DNA of 64,000 bases from NCBI GenBank assembly GCA_043814035.1, contig JBDRKJ010000003.1:1-64000 (forward strand). Direction: 5' to 3'. Source of the DNA: Peribacter sp043814035. Lineage in GTDB: Bacteria > Patescibacteriota > Gracilibacteria > Peribacterales > Peribacteraceae. This document shows, piece by piece, positions 28,487 to 38,205 of this stretch; the first letter of the stretch is position 1, and each line of letters opens with the position of its first letter. Below the pieces are notes generated by a model. The model searched no databases and had not been told where the DNA came from. It saw nothing but the letters and a program-made list of their open reading frames with translations. The translations under genes and the position numbers were made by a program.

Positions 28487-29179
28487 CTAGCGCCGAAAGC
28501 CTTCCCGACGCAGAGCCAGAAGATCACGAAACATACGCAGAATTACGCGGAGATTCGCTCCTGTCTGCTCTCCTTTGAGGCGCGGATAGTGACCCACCGG
28601 CACCGTTTTCCACGGAATCTTCAGACAGTGTAAACGGTAGAACATCTCGGCATTGATGAGTGCTCCTGTTGCGTGCACAGGACGAATACGCGGCCAGAGC
28701 TCCCGATGCCAGACTTTCATGGCGCAATTGATGTCGCGCACCCACACACCAAGCACAAAGAACGAGAGAAAGCCGAAGAGTTTTGCGTTGAGCTTGCGGA
28801 TGAACGGATCCGCACGATGCAGACGACGGCCCGTTACGTACTGGTACTCCTGTAGAAATGGAAGGAGCTTGCTCCAATCCTCCGCTTTGAACTGCCCGTC
28901 ACTATCCATAAATCCGACATAGTCCATTGTTGCGGCGTCACAACCTGAACGTACGGCACTGCCGTAGCCCTGATTGTGCTCATGCTGAACGAGCCGGATA
29001 TCGTTCTGCTGCGCGGCAAGTTCCTGCAGCACGCGCCATGTGCCATCCGTGGATCCGTCGTCCACTGCCACAATTTCGCAGGTAATCCCATCCCGCATGT
29101 ACCAGGAACGCAAATCGGCAATCGTGCCCGCAATGTTCTGCTCCTCATTAAAACACGGGAGCACGATAGAGAGGTGCAT
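28487..29179 (-). CDS. Family 2 glycosyltransferase (DPM1 type)
   Basis: The 230-residue soluble GT-A enzyme has LSIVLPCFNEEQNIAGTI, AVDDGSTDGTW, GYGSAVRSGCDAA, the DxD motif FMDSDGQFKAED near residue 92 and VRDINCAMKVWHREL. It closely parallels the enzyme at 2356-3090 (same DSDGQF, RDI(D/N)C(G/A)MK and PRL.G patterns), suggesting paralogues. It would make polyprenyl-phosphate mannose or a similar donor. MHLSIVLPCF was chosen as start because the upstream in-frame residues are not conserved. Confidence 0.88.
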   Translation of the reverse strand: MHLSIVLPCFNEEQNIAGTIADLRSWYMRDGITCEIVAVDDGSTDGTWRVLQELAAQQNDIRLVQHEHNQGYGSAVRSGCDAATMDYVGFMDSDGQFKAEDWSKLLPFLQEYQYVTGRRLHRADPFIRKLNAKLFGFLSFFVLGVWVRDINCAMKVWHRELWPRIRPVHATGALINAEMFYRLHCLKIPWKTVPVGHYPRLKGEQTGANLRVILRMFRDLLALRREGFRR

Positions 29180-29220
29180 GGGAATACAGGCACTGTAACC
29201 ATGTACGGGGCCTTGGCGCA

Positions 29221-29415
29221 ATGAAATGGCTGCATAGCTTCGCAATCCATCACATGCTCTCGTGGCAACCCACACTCCGTAATGAAGAGATGCTCTGGAA
29301 GGCCTACGAGTACTTCGCTCAGCATCGCGAGGAACTGCACAACAGACAAAATGCTTCGGCGCACCGACAGCCTGCGAAAATGGGCATCATTCGTCTGTTG
29401 AAGTGGCTCTCTTAG
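29221..29415 (+). CDS. Small hypothetical protein (uncertain)
   Basis: A 64-codon frame begins MKWLHSFAIHH and includes EEMLWKAYEYFAQHREELH, a plausible amphipathic helix. No relative is recognised. It lies in the gap between the GT2 start at 29179 and the structured region that follows, in a genome where such gaps are usually short. It could equally be chance coding. Confidence 0.25.
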   Translation: MKWLHSFAIHHMLSWQPTLRNEEMLWKAYEYFAQHREELHNRQNASAHRQPAKMGIIRLLKWLS

Positions 29416-29497
29416 TCATGAAAGGAAACCTTCCCACAGGGACCTTCGGACGGTTTCCTCTCATGAACTCTCTTTCCCTGTCAATGGAATCGCTCCA

Positions 29498-29808
29498 CCC
29501 CGCAGCAAGTGCGGGGTTCGCGATGCATCGTTTGATCTGTCGCTTCGCGACAACGATTGATCACCATACTCCTACTCAGCATTCACCTCGTGGAGGGGTG
29601 GCGCGCCACGGGGGGTGAAGGGGAAGGCTCTGTCCCGCAGCGCGCAAGCGCGTGCGGGGACAGCCGACGAGTCGGTTCCGAATCCCTGTAGGAACCGCCG
29701 AGGAGGCACAGAGCCGGGCGGAGTGGGGGGTTGGTGCGCCGGCGCTTTGCCTGCCGGCCGTAGCTTTAGCGAAGGCTGGGCGCCACCTTTGTCGCCGGAC
29801 AAAGGTGG
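29498..29808 (+). ncRNA. Highly structured GC-rich intergenic region, candidate non-coding RNA
   Basis: Between 29416 and 29918 there is no credible gene. Instead, hairpins follow one another: CCCCGCA/TGCGGGG (29498-29516), TGTCGC/GCGACA (29538-29552), GTGGCGCGCCAC (29598-29609) inside TTCACC/GGTGAA, an imperfect stem closed by TGTCCC/GGGACA (29631-29662), CCGAC/GTCGG (29664-29675), GGTTCC/GGAACC (29674-29696) and an 11-bp perfect stem CCACCTTTGTC/GACAAAGGTGG (29783-29808). I recognise none of RNase P RNA, tmRNA, SRP RNA or 6S RNA. It may be an RNA or a cluster of palindromic intergenic repeats; the strand is a guess. Confidence 0.35.
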
Positions 29809-29918
29809 AAAAACATAGCAAGCACAGTGATATACAAAAAATCTCACCATATATCCATTCAATAATAAAGAGAGATTCCACACAGCCGCTCAGGACGCTA
29901 TCATTCAACATATTATTC

Positions 29919-31700
29919 ATGTCATCGAAAACCTCCCCTCTGCTGGTGTCGATGGGAGCAGCAGTGCTGCTCCTTATCACTGCACTGTATGCCACAGTCG
30001 CGCATGAACTCACGCCACGCATCACCGATGGCCGGTATCACATTGAGAACGGCGCGTGGATTCCGTTTATCGATACGTTGCCTGCCTCAGAATCTCCGCA
30101 GAATCTCGATCTCACTTTCACGCTGCAGCTCAATCCCCTGCATACACGGTACTATCAGGTGATTGCCGATGACTGTGTAGAAGCACTCACGATCAATGAA
30201 CAGGTTATAGGAGAGGGCACCATTCCCTTCTGTGATCTCTCGAGAGGCCGAACATTCAATCTTGGTTCCGCAATTCATTCGGGAAACAACGTGGTCACCA
30301 TGACCATTCAGAACGTTGGAGGGCCAGCCTCTTTCACCTGGCGCACTACCTGGTGGGACCCGCTTCTTCTCTCTCTACGCCTCCTCCTACTTGCGGGACT
30401 CATTGCTGGTGCCATACTCATTGCTAAGGGGCTTGCGTTCTCACGCTGGCAGAACCTCTTCTTTGGCACGTTCTTCTTTGGTGTCATTCTGCGCCTGTTC
30501 TACATCTTCGCTACCTCGTACGAAATTCGTGCCTACGATGCCGACGGTCACCTTGAGTACATCCGATACATTGCTCAACACCTCGCTCTCCCTCCCATTC
30601 GAGATGGATGGGAGTTCTACCAAGCTCCTCTGTACTACATACTCACAGGCCTCTGGCTCCATGTGGGAACGGCGTTCGGGAGGGCTCTCCCCTTTCTTAC
30701 GAGAGATGTGCAGTGGATCGCATTCTTCTCTTCGGTCCTCACGCTTGCAGGAATCGCATGGATAGCCGTTTTGCTCTTCAAACCGAAAGAAAAAGTGGAA
30801 CGCGCGCTCTTCTTAGGCTCACTCGCCGTGCTGCCGAGCCTGCTCTTTCTCTCGGCGAGGATCAATAACGACGTTCTGCTCTTTCTGTGGGAAGTGCTCT
30901 GCTTCGGGTTCCTGATCGCCTGGTGGCAGAAGGGACGGTGGATGAGGTGGTGGCTGGCAATCGCCATGCTCTCTCTCGCTATTCTCACGAAAACAAATGG
31001 ACTGTTGCTGATTCCTGTCGCATTCACACTCCTCATCCTCAAGCGAAAACTGGCTTTAAAGACCAAAGTATTGGTCGGCGTGACGAGTGTACTTGCCCTC
31101 ATCCTGCTCACTGGTTGGATATTCACTCTACGAGAAGGGGCATCGCTCGGTCAGCCGCTCGTCGTGAACACCGATTACTTGAGTTCGGCGCTCTCTGTGA
31201 ACAACACCGTCGAAACCTTCACGGAATTCAATCCACTGCGCATGATTGTGCGCCCGTACAATCATCCATGGGATGACGTCTTCGGACGCCAATACTTCTG
31301 GGAATATCTCTTTAAATCAGCATTCTTTGGCGAGTTCGACTTCGGACTAGCACTCAGACCCCTCGCCTCTGCTGTTCTTACCTGCGGGCTTCTGATGCTT
31401 CTGTATGCCACCTATGGAACGTGGATGGTCATCCGTCGTGAAGGCTGGCGCACACTGCCACTTTGGATCGCTGCCGGCTTTCTGCTCCTCGGTCATGCGG
31501 CGCATCGATATATGTCTGCCTACAGCTGCTCGCAGGACTTTCGCTATTCGCTGCTGGTGAGCGTGCCCGTGGCCTTCTTTGCAATACGAGGACTCCACTT
31601 TATACGTTCGCCGTTCCTCCGCTCGTTTGGGATCGTGGTCATTCTCGCCTCGATCGTGCTGCAGGTGATGTTTTTAGGAGGCGTTGTCACCACCCTTTAG
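29919..31700 (+). CDS. GT-C glycosyltransferase with N-terminal ectodomain (paralogue 1)
   Basis: The 593-residue protein starts with one TM helix, then a ~110-residue beta-type outside domain containing DDCVEALTINEQVIG, then a multi-pass region. The first loop after re-entry has RAYDADGHLEYIRY, an acidic GT-C catalytic-type motif, and GWEFYQAPLYYIL, the counterpart of 'HPPL' motifs in PMT_2/ArnT-like enzymes. Start MSSKTSPLLV at 29919 was preferred because upstream in-frame sequence is the structured GC-rich region. It is followed after 4 bp by a clear paralogue, so the two arose by tandem duplication. Confidence 0.75.
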   Translation: MSSKTSPLLVSMGAAVLLLITALYATVAHELTPRITDGRYHIENGAWIPFIDTLPASESPQNLDLTFTLQLNPLHTRYYQVIADDCVEALTINEQVIGEGTIPFCDLSRGRTFNLGSAIHSGNNVVTMTIQNVGGPASFTWRTTWWDPLLLSLRLLLLAGLIAGAILIAKGLAFSRWQNLFFGTFFFGVILRLFYIFATSYEIRAYDADGHLEYIRYIAQHLALPPIRDGWEFYQAPLYYILTGLWLHVGTAFGRALPFLTRDVQWIAFFSSVLTLAGIAWIAVLLFKPKEKVERALFLGSLAVLPSLLFLSARINNDVLLFLWEVLCFGFLIAWWQKGRWMRWWLAIAMLSLAILTKTNGLLLIPVAFTLLILKRKLALKTKVLVGVTSVLALILLTGWIFTLREGASLGQPLVVNTDYLSSALSVNNTVETFTEFNPLRMIVRPYNHPWDDVFGRQYFWEYLFKSAFFGEFDFGLALRPLASAVLTCGLLMLLYATYGTWMVIRREGWRTLPLWIAAGFLLLGHAAHRYMSAYSCSQDFRYSLLVSVPVAFFAIRGLHFIRSPFLRSFGIVVILASIVLQVMFLGGVVTTL

Positions 31701-31704
31701 TACT

Positions 31705-33543
31705 ATGGCTGCTCGATCTCCACGCAAGAAAAAGGCCTCGCAACAAGCCAAGCCCAAGAAAAAGAGGCTCATCACCAAGTCGGCATTCTTGCTGACTTTG
31801 GTCTACATCGTCATCATCCCTGCCCTCATCGCACTGCGTCTTTCCGTTTTTCCACAGATTGGAGAAATCACTTATCGGTTTGATGGTAAAGAAACGGGCA
31901 CAGGCAGCAATCCGCTCTTTGTGAAATCTGAAGGAAAGAATCTCTACATGCGTCTCTCCATTTCTCTGCCTGCCGGTCAGCCGACAATGTACAAAATTAA
32001 ACCGGACGATTGTATTGAAACACTGACCATCAACGGCAAAGAAGTGACTTCGGATATCGCGAAGTACTGCGACTACACCACCTATGGGCGTCCTCTCGAC
32101 CTCTCCTCCTACCTTAAAACCGGAGAAAACACCTTCCTCTTCCGCCTCAAGGATACGGGCGGCAAAGCCGGCCTGCGCATCACGCCACAGTACACAACAT
32201 TGCCATTCATACTCTTGAACTACGGAGCTCTGATCCTCACGATCCTCTACGCACTTGCGCTCATGTGGCCGATTGTCAAAAGATCTTCTGCTCGTTCTCT
32301 GTGGGCAATCGGCATTGGCGGCGCACTCCTCCGTATTTTCTACTTTATCGTCACGCCGTACACACTGCGAGGACATGACATGCAAGCACATCTGAATTAC
32401 GTCACCTACGTTGCAGAACATTGGAGCATCCCTCCCGCAAGTGATGGATGGGAGTTTCACCAAGCCCCGCTGTACTACTTTTTCTCCGCCTGCTGGATGA
32501 AAGCGGGACAATGGCTCCACTCATCCACAGAGACCATCGCACGAATGGTCCAATTCCAGTCTCTGTTCTTTTCGATTGGGGCACTTGCCGTCGGAATTTG
32601 GATCGGAACCTTACTCCTCCCGCGAAAGGAAAAAACGGGCCGCCTGCTCTTCGCCTGCCTCGTCGCCTTCTTTCCTTCACTCATCTATCATTCAGGGAGC
32701 ATCAACAATAATGGCCTCTACATCCTCTTCGCCTTTCTTACTACCGCCCTGCTCGTGCAATGGTGGCAGAAACCAACTGCGCGCATTTGGTATCTGATGA
32801 TCTGCTGTCTGGCTCTAGCCTTCGTCACCCGCGTGAGTGCCCTCGTCTTCGTGCCAGTGATGGGTATTTCTCTCCTCTTCCATGACAAAATTCGCTTGGG
32901 CAAAAAAATGCAACAGGCTGTGTTCTCGGTGATTCTCTTCGTCCTCCTCGTAAGCTGGATGCCTCTCATCCGCCTGACAGAGAATAATCCGACCAATAGC
33001 CTGACCTTCAACAGTCAATCGATGAATTCCAAGCTGTCTGTATCCACAGACGCATGGACATTTCTCACATTCAATCCTGTTCGGGTCCTGCGTTCCCCTT
33101 ATGCTAACCCATGGAAAGACACTTCGCCTCGTGAGTATTTCTGGGAATACTTTTTTCGTTCGGCATTCTTTGGAGAATTCTCTTACTCCGATGAGCTGAG
33201 GGCTGTCGCCGCTTTGATCCTCGCGTGCGCCCTTTCGCTGATACCTTTCCTTGCTTTTGGCCTCGTAAAGCTTACCCTGCACTATTCTCACCGGGTATTT
33301 CCTCTCGGACTCATCATTATCTTTGTCTTAGCTGCCCATTTCTTCTATCGCATCTACGCCCCCTTCTCCTCTAATCAGGATTTCAGATTCTCCATTGCAA
33401 TCGTGCCACCGATGGCGTTCTACTTGGTGTGGGGAATCTGTGAGGGCCCGCGGCCCCTGCGGTCCGTCGGAACCTACCTTGCAATCGCGTTCTCATCGCT
33501 TTCGGCTATTTTTGTTGTCTTTCTGGGATTTTTCTCATCCTAA
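31705..33543 (+). CDS. GT-C glycosyltransferase with N-terminal ectodomain (paralogue 2)
   Basis: The 612-residue protein has a very basic N-terminus (RKKKASQQAKPKKKR), a TM helix, an outside domain with DDCIETLTINGKEV, and then a multi-pass region with GHDMQAHLNYVTYV and GWEFHQAPLYYFF. These elements match the upstream gene position by position. The nucleotide sequences have diverged, so the duplication is not recent. The stop at 33543 directly abuts the next ATG. Donor and acceptor are unknown; a polyprenyl-phosphate sugar is expected for the fold. Confidence 0.75.
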   Translation: MAARSPRKKKASQQAKPKKKRLITKSAFLLTLVYIVIIPALIALRLSVFPQIGEITYRFDGKETGTGSNPLFVKSEGKNLYMRLSISLPAGQPTMYKIKPDDCIETLTINGKEVTSDIAKYCDYTTYGRPLDLSSYLKTGENTFLFRLKDTGGKAGLRITPQYTTLPFILLNYGALILTILYALALMWPIVKRSSARSLWAIGIGGALLRIFYFIVTPYTLRGHDMQAHLNYVTYVAEHWSIPPASDGWEFHQAPLYYFFSACWMKAGQWLHSSTETIARMVQFQSLFFSIGALAVGIWIGTLLLPRKEKTGRLLFACLVAFFPSLIYHSGSINNNGLYILFAFLTTALLVQWWQKPTARIWYLMICCLALAFVTRVSALVFVPVMGISLLFHDKIRLGKKMQQAVFSVILFVLLVSWMPLIRLTENNPTNSLTFNSQSMNSKLSVSTDAWTFLTFNPVRVLRSPYANPWKDTSPREYFWEYFFRSAFFGEFSYSDELRAVAALILACALSLIPFLAFGLVKLTLHYSHRVFPLGLIIIFVLAAHFFYRIYAPFSSNQDFRFSIAIVPPMAFYLVWGICEGPRPLRSVGTYLAIAFSSLSAIFVVFLGFFSS

Positions 33544-35007
33544 ATGCCTACTCAGTCTCGTTTTCGCCGACTGATGATTGCCCGGTCAATGCACCTTCCT
33601 CGCTCTGCAGATCTCTGGATGCCAGTGATTCTCGCGCTCGTATTTTTCATCCTGCAGGCACGATTTCTCTCTATTGCGGTACAACAAGGAACAGATGAGG
33701 GAGTCTACGCAGAAGCCGGGAGAATGATTGTAAGAGGATTCTTGCCGCATCGAGACTTTCCATTCTGGCATATGCCGCTCTTCCCCCTGCTTATCGGCAT
33801 GGGACTCAAGATATTTGGACAAATGAACGTTTTGCGTATGGCGTTTCTCGCCCTCAACTGCTTCTCTGTTATTCCCCTCTTCATCATCTTTAAAAAAGTA
33901 AGTGGAAGCCGTTTCGCGCCTCTTCCGGCACTGGTGTTGTATCTGTCATTTCATGAAATGGTGCATCACGATTTCCGCTTTCTCGCCATCCGCCAGCTCG
34001 CAAATGTGCTCCTCATCCTTTTCCTGTACTGCAGATTGCTCCACCCCGAGGCGCGCTGGGCCTTCCGGGCACAAATCATTCTTGCTGTTCTTTCGGGCTT
34101 CCTCTTTCTCCCTGCTCTTCTCAACATTCTCATCCTCTCATTTGTACTCTCGCTCTGGCAAACGGACGACGTCCGCCAGCGGTCTGATCTACGAAACACT
34201 ATGAAAATCGCCCTCACCTCGCTCATCGCCATTTCCCTGTACTTTCTGCTGATCCCGCATGCATTCCAGCAAGTCGTTTTCGAGCAATTTACGCGTTCCG
34301 GAGGGAGATCGCTTTCCCGCTTCTTTGAGCTCTTCCATTCAAGAAAAGACAGCCTGCTGTACCTGTTGAGCGTTTCTTCGCTCGTCGGTGTGATTGCCCT
34401 TCTGCGCCCGCTCCGGCCCCTGGCCGTTTCGATGCTCGTCATCATTGTGCTCGCCCTCTTCCTATCATCCAATTACTACCCCCACTACATGTCTCTCGCA
34501 GGACCCGCCTTCGCTTTCGGTATTCTCTGTCTTGTGCTGATCCTGTGGGAAATCGGTCGGGAAATGGATCTGCCACGCACCATCCCCGTCTTCGGAGGCG
34601 TTCTGCTCGTGAGCGTCCACCTGTGGATCACCCTTCCTTCACTCCTCGCAGAGTGGAACGGAAATCATCATGCGGATTACCCTGCCTTCATCGAACGGCT
34701 CCGATCGCTCCCCGGCCCACTACTCTCCGCGCAACCCATCCATGCTGTCCTTGCAGGAAAATATCTGGTGCAGGAGATCCAGAATGTCACGCTCCGTTCG
34801 CCCCAGTCACAAAATCCTCACACTAGTGCCGAGTTTGGGAACATGAGAGAAAAGGCGTGCACGATCCTCCTGGAAGGACGGCTGGAAGGCGCCCTCCCGA
34901 AGGGCATGAAAGACAAATGGATACAGGAATCATCTCTCGTTGAGAAAACCCCTTGGGGGATCCTGCTCCTGACAAATCAGCCACACTGTGCGCCAATTGG
35001 TCGATGA
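33544..35007 (+). CDS. GT-C (PMT_2-like) membrane glycosyltransferase
   Basis: The 487-residue polytopic protein has QQGTDEGVYAEAGRMIVRG in the first outside loop, followed by LPHRDFPFWHMPLFPLL, the acidic-plus-'P' arrangement of ArnT/PMT_2 enzymes. Roughly ten hydrophobic segments precede a soluble C-terminal part of ~100 residues. The ATG immediately follows the previous stop, so it is the third gene of a co-transcribed GT-C set. Substrate is unknown. Confidence 0.72.
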   Translation: MPTQSRFRRLMIARSMHLPRSADLWMPVILALVFFILQARFLSIAVQQGTDEGVYAEAGRMIVRGFLPHRDFPFWHMPLFPLLIGMGLKIFGQMNVLRMAFLALNCFSVIPLFIIFKKVSGSRFAPLPALVLYLSFHEMVHHDFRFLAIRQLANVLLILFLYCRLLHPEARWAFRAQIILAVLSGFLFLPALLNILILSFVLSLWQTDDVRQRSDLRNTMKIALTSLIAISLYFLLIPHAFQQVVFEQFTRSGGRSLSRFFELFHSRKDSLLYLLSVSSLVGVIALLRPLRPLAVSMLVIIVLALFLSSNYYPHYMSLAGPAFAFGILCLVLILWEIGREMDLPRTIPVFGGVLLVSVHLWITLPSLLAEWNGNHHADYPAFIERLRSLPGPLLSAQPIHAVLAGKYLVQEIQNVTLRSPQSQNPHTSAEFGNMREKACTILLEGRLEGALPKGMKDKWIQESSLVEKTPWGILLLTNQPHCAPIGR

Positions 35008-35031
35008 ATGTTTCTGTTCCATGCCTGTTCA

Positions 35032-36228
35032 TCACCGGCGAAGGGCAGGTTTGCCGGAGACCATGAAGAGAAGAAAAAACAGACTGATCATCACCACCGT
35101 GCGCAGATTGAGAAGAAATATGAGGAAGAGTGATTGTTCAGACATTGCCTCTTTCATGATGAGCTGTGTCGAGAATCCGATAACAACCGTACTCAGTATG
35201 ATAAGCCCCTGACGAAGATGAAATGTGTTATTGATGCAGACATTCACGCCCCACGCTGCTAGTAACGGGAGTAGCCACACGAAGTACTGGGGAGACAATA
35301 TGGAACTTGTTAGTAAGATCCAAAGTAACAGAAGAAGATGATCCTCTGCCCTGCTCTTCACTTTTGCATGTGACCTTAGCCAAGCGCGCGCGGTGAGAAA
35401 CACGACTCCAACTGCCATGATGAGAAGTGCTGCGTGCGCGGCCGACACCCCGAAATCATGATTATGATACGCCATATGGTCCAATCCGATCTTAGCTTTT
35501 TGCCCCATGATCGCTCGCCGGATGAGCATGTCTACACCAGACCAAACGCTCTCAGCCTGAAATGTCCTAGAACCGTGATACGTAAACACATGCCGAAGAT
35601 TTTGAATGGTTCCTTGCCAGCCGAGAGTAGCTAAAGGCAGGAGTAAACTGAGTGCAGTCGCCAACATCGCGCCGCTCAGCCAACGCTTTCGCTCACGGGG
35701 AGCTACAGAGAAAAATGAAAACGGAAGAAGTAAAAATGGAATAAATTTGAGCGCTCCGGCGATAATCAGGAAAAAGGCGCTGGAAGCAGGAAGTTTGTTT
35801 GTGTGTGTTCTCCAAGAGAGATAGAGAGGAATCATGACCAAAATGTCGTTCCGCGCAAAAAAGACAGTCTGCCCAAGCAGAAAAATTGAAATGAGCGTCG
35901 CGAGAAAGAATATGGCAGCCTCCTGTCGAGAAATCGTCCAAAGATACGCACCCGCTCCAGCAAGGCTGCAAAGGAGGAACGTGAGCCATCCGGCAGCAAA
36001 AGACCAATGGAAAGGATTCCTGAATAGACCAAGGAAGATGACAGTCATCATGGGCGGATATTCACTCCGCAGCGACACCTGCTCGCCAGCGTTCATTTTC
36101 GCAGCCATTTCACCAATGCCTCTATAGACTCCGATATCTCCTGAGCCGCGAATTGATGGCAGAAACCAAATGCCGAGCATCGCCAACGCGATGGAAAGTG
36201 CGATGATGGCAGGGACAATTTTTTTCAT
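35032..36228 (-). CDS. GT87-like (DUF2029) membrane mannosyltransferase
   Basis: The 398-residue polytopic protein has GDIGVYRGIGEMAAKM in the first outside loop and AGALKFIPFLLLPFSFF in the middle, the 'K..P.LL.P' hallmark of the GT87/PimE-like family that uses polyprenyl-phosphate mannose. SPQYFVWLLPLLA near residue 320 also fits that family. The N-terminal MKKIVPAIIALSIAL is a clear first TM helix. It converges with the preceding GT-C gene across a 24-bp gap. The gap upstream (36229-36360) shows nothing notable. Confidence 0.7.
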   Translation of the reverse strand: MKKIVPAIIALSIALAMLGIWFLPSIRGSGDIGVYRGIGEMAAKMNAGEQVSLRSEYPPMMTVIFLGLFRNPFHWSFAAGWLTFLLCSLAGAGAYLWTISRQEAAIFFLATLISIFLLGQTVFFARNDILVMIPLYLSWRTHTNKLPASSAFFLIIAGALKFIPFLLLPFSFFSVAPRERKRWLSGAMLATALSLLLPLATLGWQGTIQNLRHVFTYHGSRTFQAESVWSGVDMLIRRAIMGQKAKIGLDHMAYHNHDFGVSAAHAALLIMAVGVVFLTARAWLRSHAKVKSRAEDHLLLLLWILLTSSILSPQYFVWLLPLLAAWGVNVCINNTFHLRQGLIILSTVVIGFSTQLIMKEAMSEQSLFLIFLLNLRTVVMISLFFLLFMVSGKPALRR

Positions 36229-36360
36229 CTTTGCATAATCTACACGAAAGCACTATGAAATGACGAACTCATGGGAAATCGGCAAGACGAACCCGAAAAC
36301 AGCACTCTTCTTCCGTGGATCATTGACATAATGACAAGAGACCGAGTCGGCCAGTTAGGT

Positions 36361-38130
36361 TTATTTTCGAAGACGGAAGAAAGAAAATGGAATGACTTCC
36401 GTTATGAATAAGACGATGATTGTGACGAGGGTGATCAGGCTTGTCGCATCTGCAATTTTCTGGAGACTCGAAAGTTTCCATTGGGTCGGGAGGCCTTTCC
36501 GAAAATTTTCAAAATTTTCTCTGTCAGAAACTGGGATTCTGTCTCCAGGCTTACAATTGTTTTCAGTTGGAAACTGGTAGCATGAAGGATTGATTAAATT
36601 ATAGAAACCATCCTGTTGATCAGTTACAGGGCCAACGTGAAGAGAGTCTATGTTATGAAAATAAAATACTGCGCTAGGAACCCCTAAGCTGCTGTTTCCC
36701 AGTAAATTAGGCCAGATATCTTGTATTTCAGTGATAGGCAGCGAAAGAGATTGTGTTATTGCTGGCAATGAATTTTTCTTCCAAGAATCATATTCGACAC
36801 GTATGTCCAAATCATTATTTATGAGGGCATAATTCCCCGTGACAAAAAAGGTTAGACTAATAATGATCGAGGAAATGGCCACGATGTTACTGGCACCGGG
36901 TCTCCATTGTTTGATGAAAGCGTAGAGAGACCAGACACCAAATGTCGAAACAAAGAGAGAGAAGACGTAGAGAAAGCGTTGTGCTACACGAATTGATGAG
37001 AACGGGAAGAAATGGACGAGCGGTTGAACGAGAAAGCCATATCCTCTTGTAAGTTGAAGAAAAAAGATGAAAAGGAACCCACTGTAGATCGCCAGGAAAG
37101 AGAGTTTCAGCCACCGTTTTCTCCAATAATCTTTAAATATCCAAAGTAGGAAGAGACTGGAAAAAATACCGATTAGTGTAATGGGCGAAAGAAGCATAGT
37201 GCTTTCGTGTGGCCTCCACGGGGTTCCATTAAAAAGATGTGCTCTCTGAGGAATAAACCAAAATGCTTTCATAACGAAAAGGAGGGCGCTTGTATCTGGC
37301 TGGAACTGCGCAAGACTCGTTGTTCGTGGGAAGAATCTCATGAGGCTATATACGGACACTAATTTGCTGGAGCAAATAAGCAGCGCCCCAAGACCATACG
37401 CAAGAATCCGAATTGCGAGTATTTTCAGGCGCTCTGTAAATGGAAATCTGCTAAGGGCAAAGTCAAAGGGGAGCGCAAAAATGAAACCGAGCACTGCCAA
37501 AATAAGGACGAAGTACCCTCCCCCATAAAAAATGTAGGCGAAAATGAGAGAAAATAAACATGCTTTGAGAAGGAGAGAAGAAGACGAATCTCTTTTTCTT
37601 TCGAGCAATAACCAAAAAAGGAAACCGACCATGGGGAATGTGTGATACACAATGTGACCGACTGCCATATGCGCCAGATAGAATCCATTTGTGAGAATGA
37701 CTACAGCAAAAGCATGGGCCCATGGTTTTGTCAGATGAATGATATCCCTGCCAAACAAGTACCATCCCACATATCCAAGTGCCATAGTGATTCCTATCGC
37801 CAATTGAATTGCCAACCATGGATGGATGACAATGATGAAAAGTTGCATCAAAGAGTAGTATGACCCCTCAGGATCGCCATACATTGGCATGCCTCCTCCA
37901 AAGTGAACTGCGTAACGGAAAGGACTCAGGCCCTGATGGAGAAAGTGCCATTTCCCTGCGAGAAGCCGGAAAATAAAAACATGATAATCATGACCAATGA
38001 ACGGATAGCGGATATTCAATAAATAGAAAAACAACCCGAGAAGTATTGTCAGAGGGGCAAGCCACAATGATTTAATGAATAATCTCAACTTAGGATACTG
38101 TATCGAAATTCCCTTGTGCTGCAACGCCAT
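36361..38130 (-). CDS. Large polytopic membrane protein, putative glycosyltransferase
   Basis: The 589-residue protein has about 11 hydrophobic segments and an extracytoplasmic C-terminal part closed by a last TM helix (~565-583). The first outside loop carries FIGHDYHVFIFRLL and YGDPEGSYYSLMQL, acidic residues typical of GT-C or YfhO-like proteins. No family is assigned. The DNA is visibly more A+T-rich than its neighbours, and this shift extends to about 38.8 kb, which suggests recent acquisition or a different selection history. Confidence 0.6.
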   Translation of the reverse strand: MALQHKGISIQYPKLRLFIKSLWLAPLTILLGLFFYLLNIRYPFIGHDYHVFIFRLLAGKWHFLHQGLSPFRYAVHFGGGMPMYGDPEGSYYSLMQLFIIVIHPWLAIQLAIGITMALGYVGWYLFGRDIIHLTKPWAHAFAVVILTNGFYLAHMAVGHIVYHTFPMVGFLFWLLLERKRDSSSSLLLKACLFSLIFAYIFYGGGYFVLILAVLGFIFALPFDFALSRFPFTERLKILAIRILAYGLGALLICSSKLVSVYSLMRFFPRTTSLAQFQPDTSALLFVMKAFWFIPQRAHLFNGTPWRPHESTMLLSPITLIGIFSSLFLLWIFKDYWRKRWLKLSFLAIYSGFLFIFFLQLTRGYGFLVQPLVHFFPFSSIRVAQRFLYVFSLFVSTFGVWSLYAFIKQWRPGASNIVAISSIIISLTFFVTGNYALINNDLDIRVEYDSWKKNSLPAITQSLSLPITEIQDIWPNLLGNSSLGVPSAVFYFHNIDSLHVGPVTDQQDGFYNLINPSCYQFPTENNCKPGDRIPVSDRENFENFRKGLPTQWKLSSLQKIADATSLITLVTIIVLFITEVIPFSFFRLRK

Positions 38131-38205
38131 CGTGCAGTAGCCATCTCAAGTAAGTGAGCTATGATATGGTTATCAACGCATGGAATTATTTGTATTCAGT
38201 AGACT

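Noticed and set aside
29652..29918. Upstream extension of the GT-C gene start through the structured GC-rich region
   Set aside because: The translated residues are low-complexity and follow the hairpin repeats. The TM helix after MSSKTSPLL at 29919 is the natural N-terminus.
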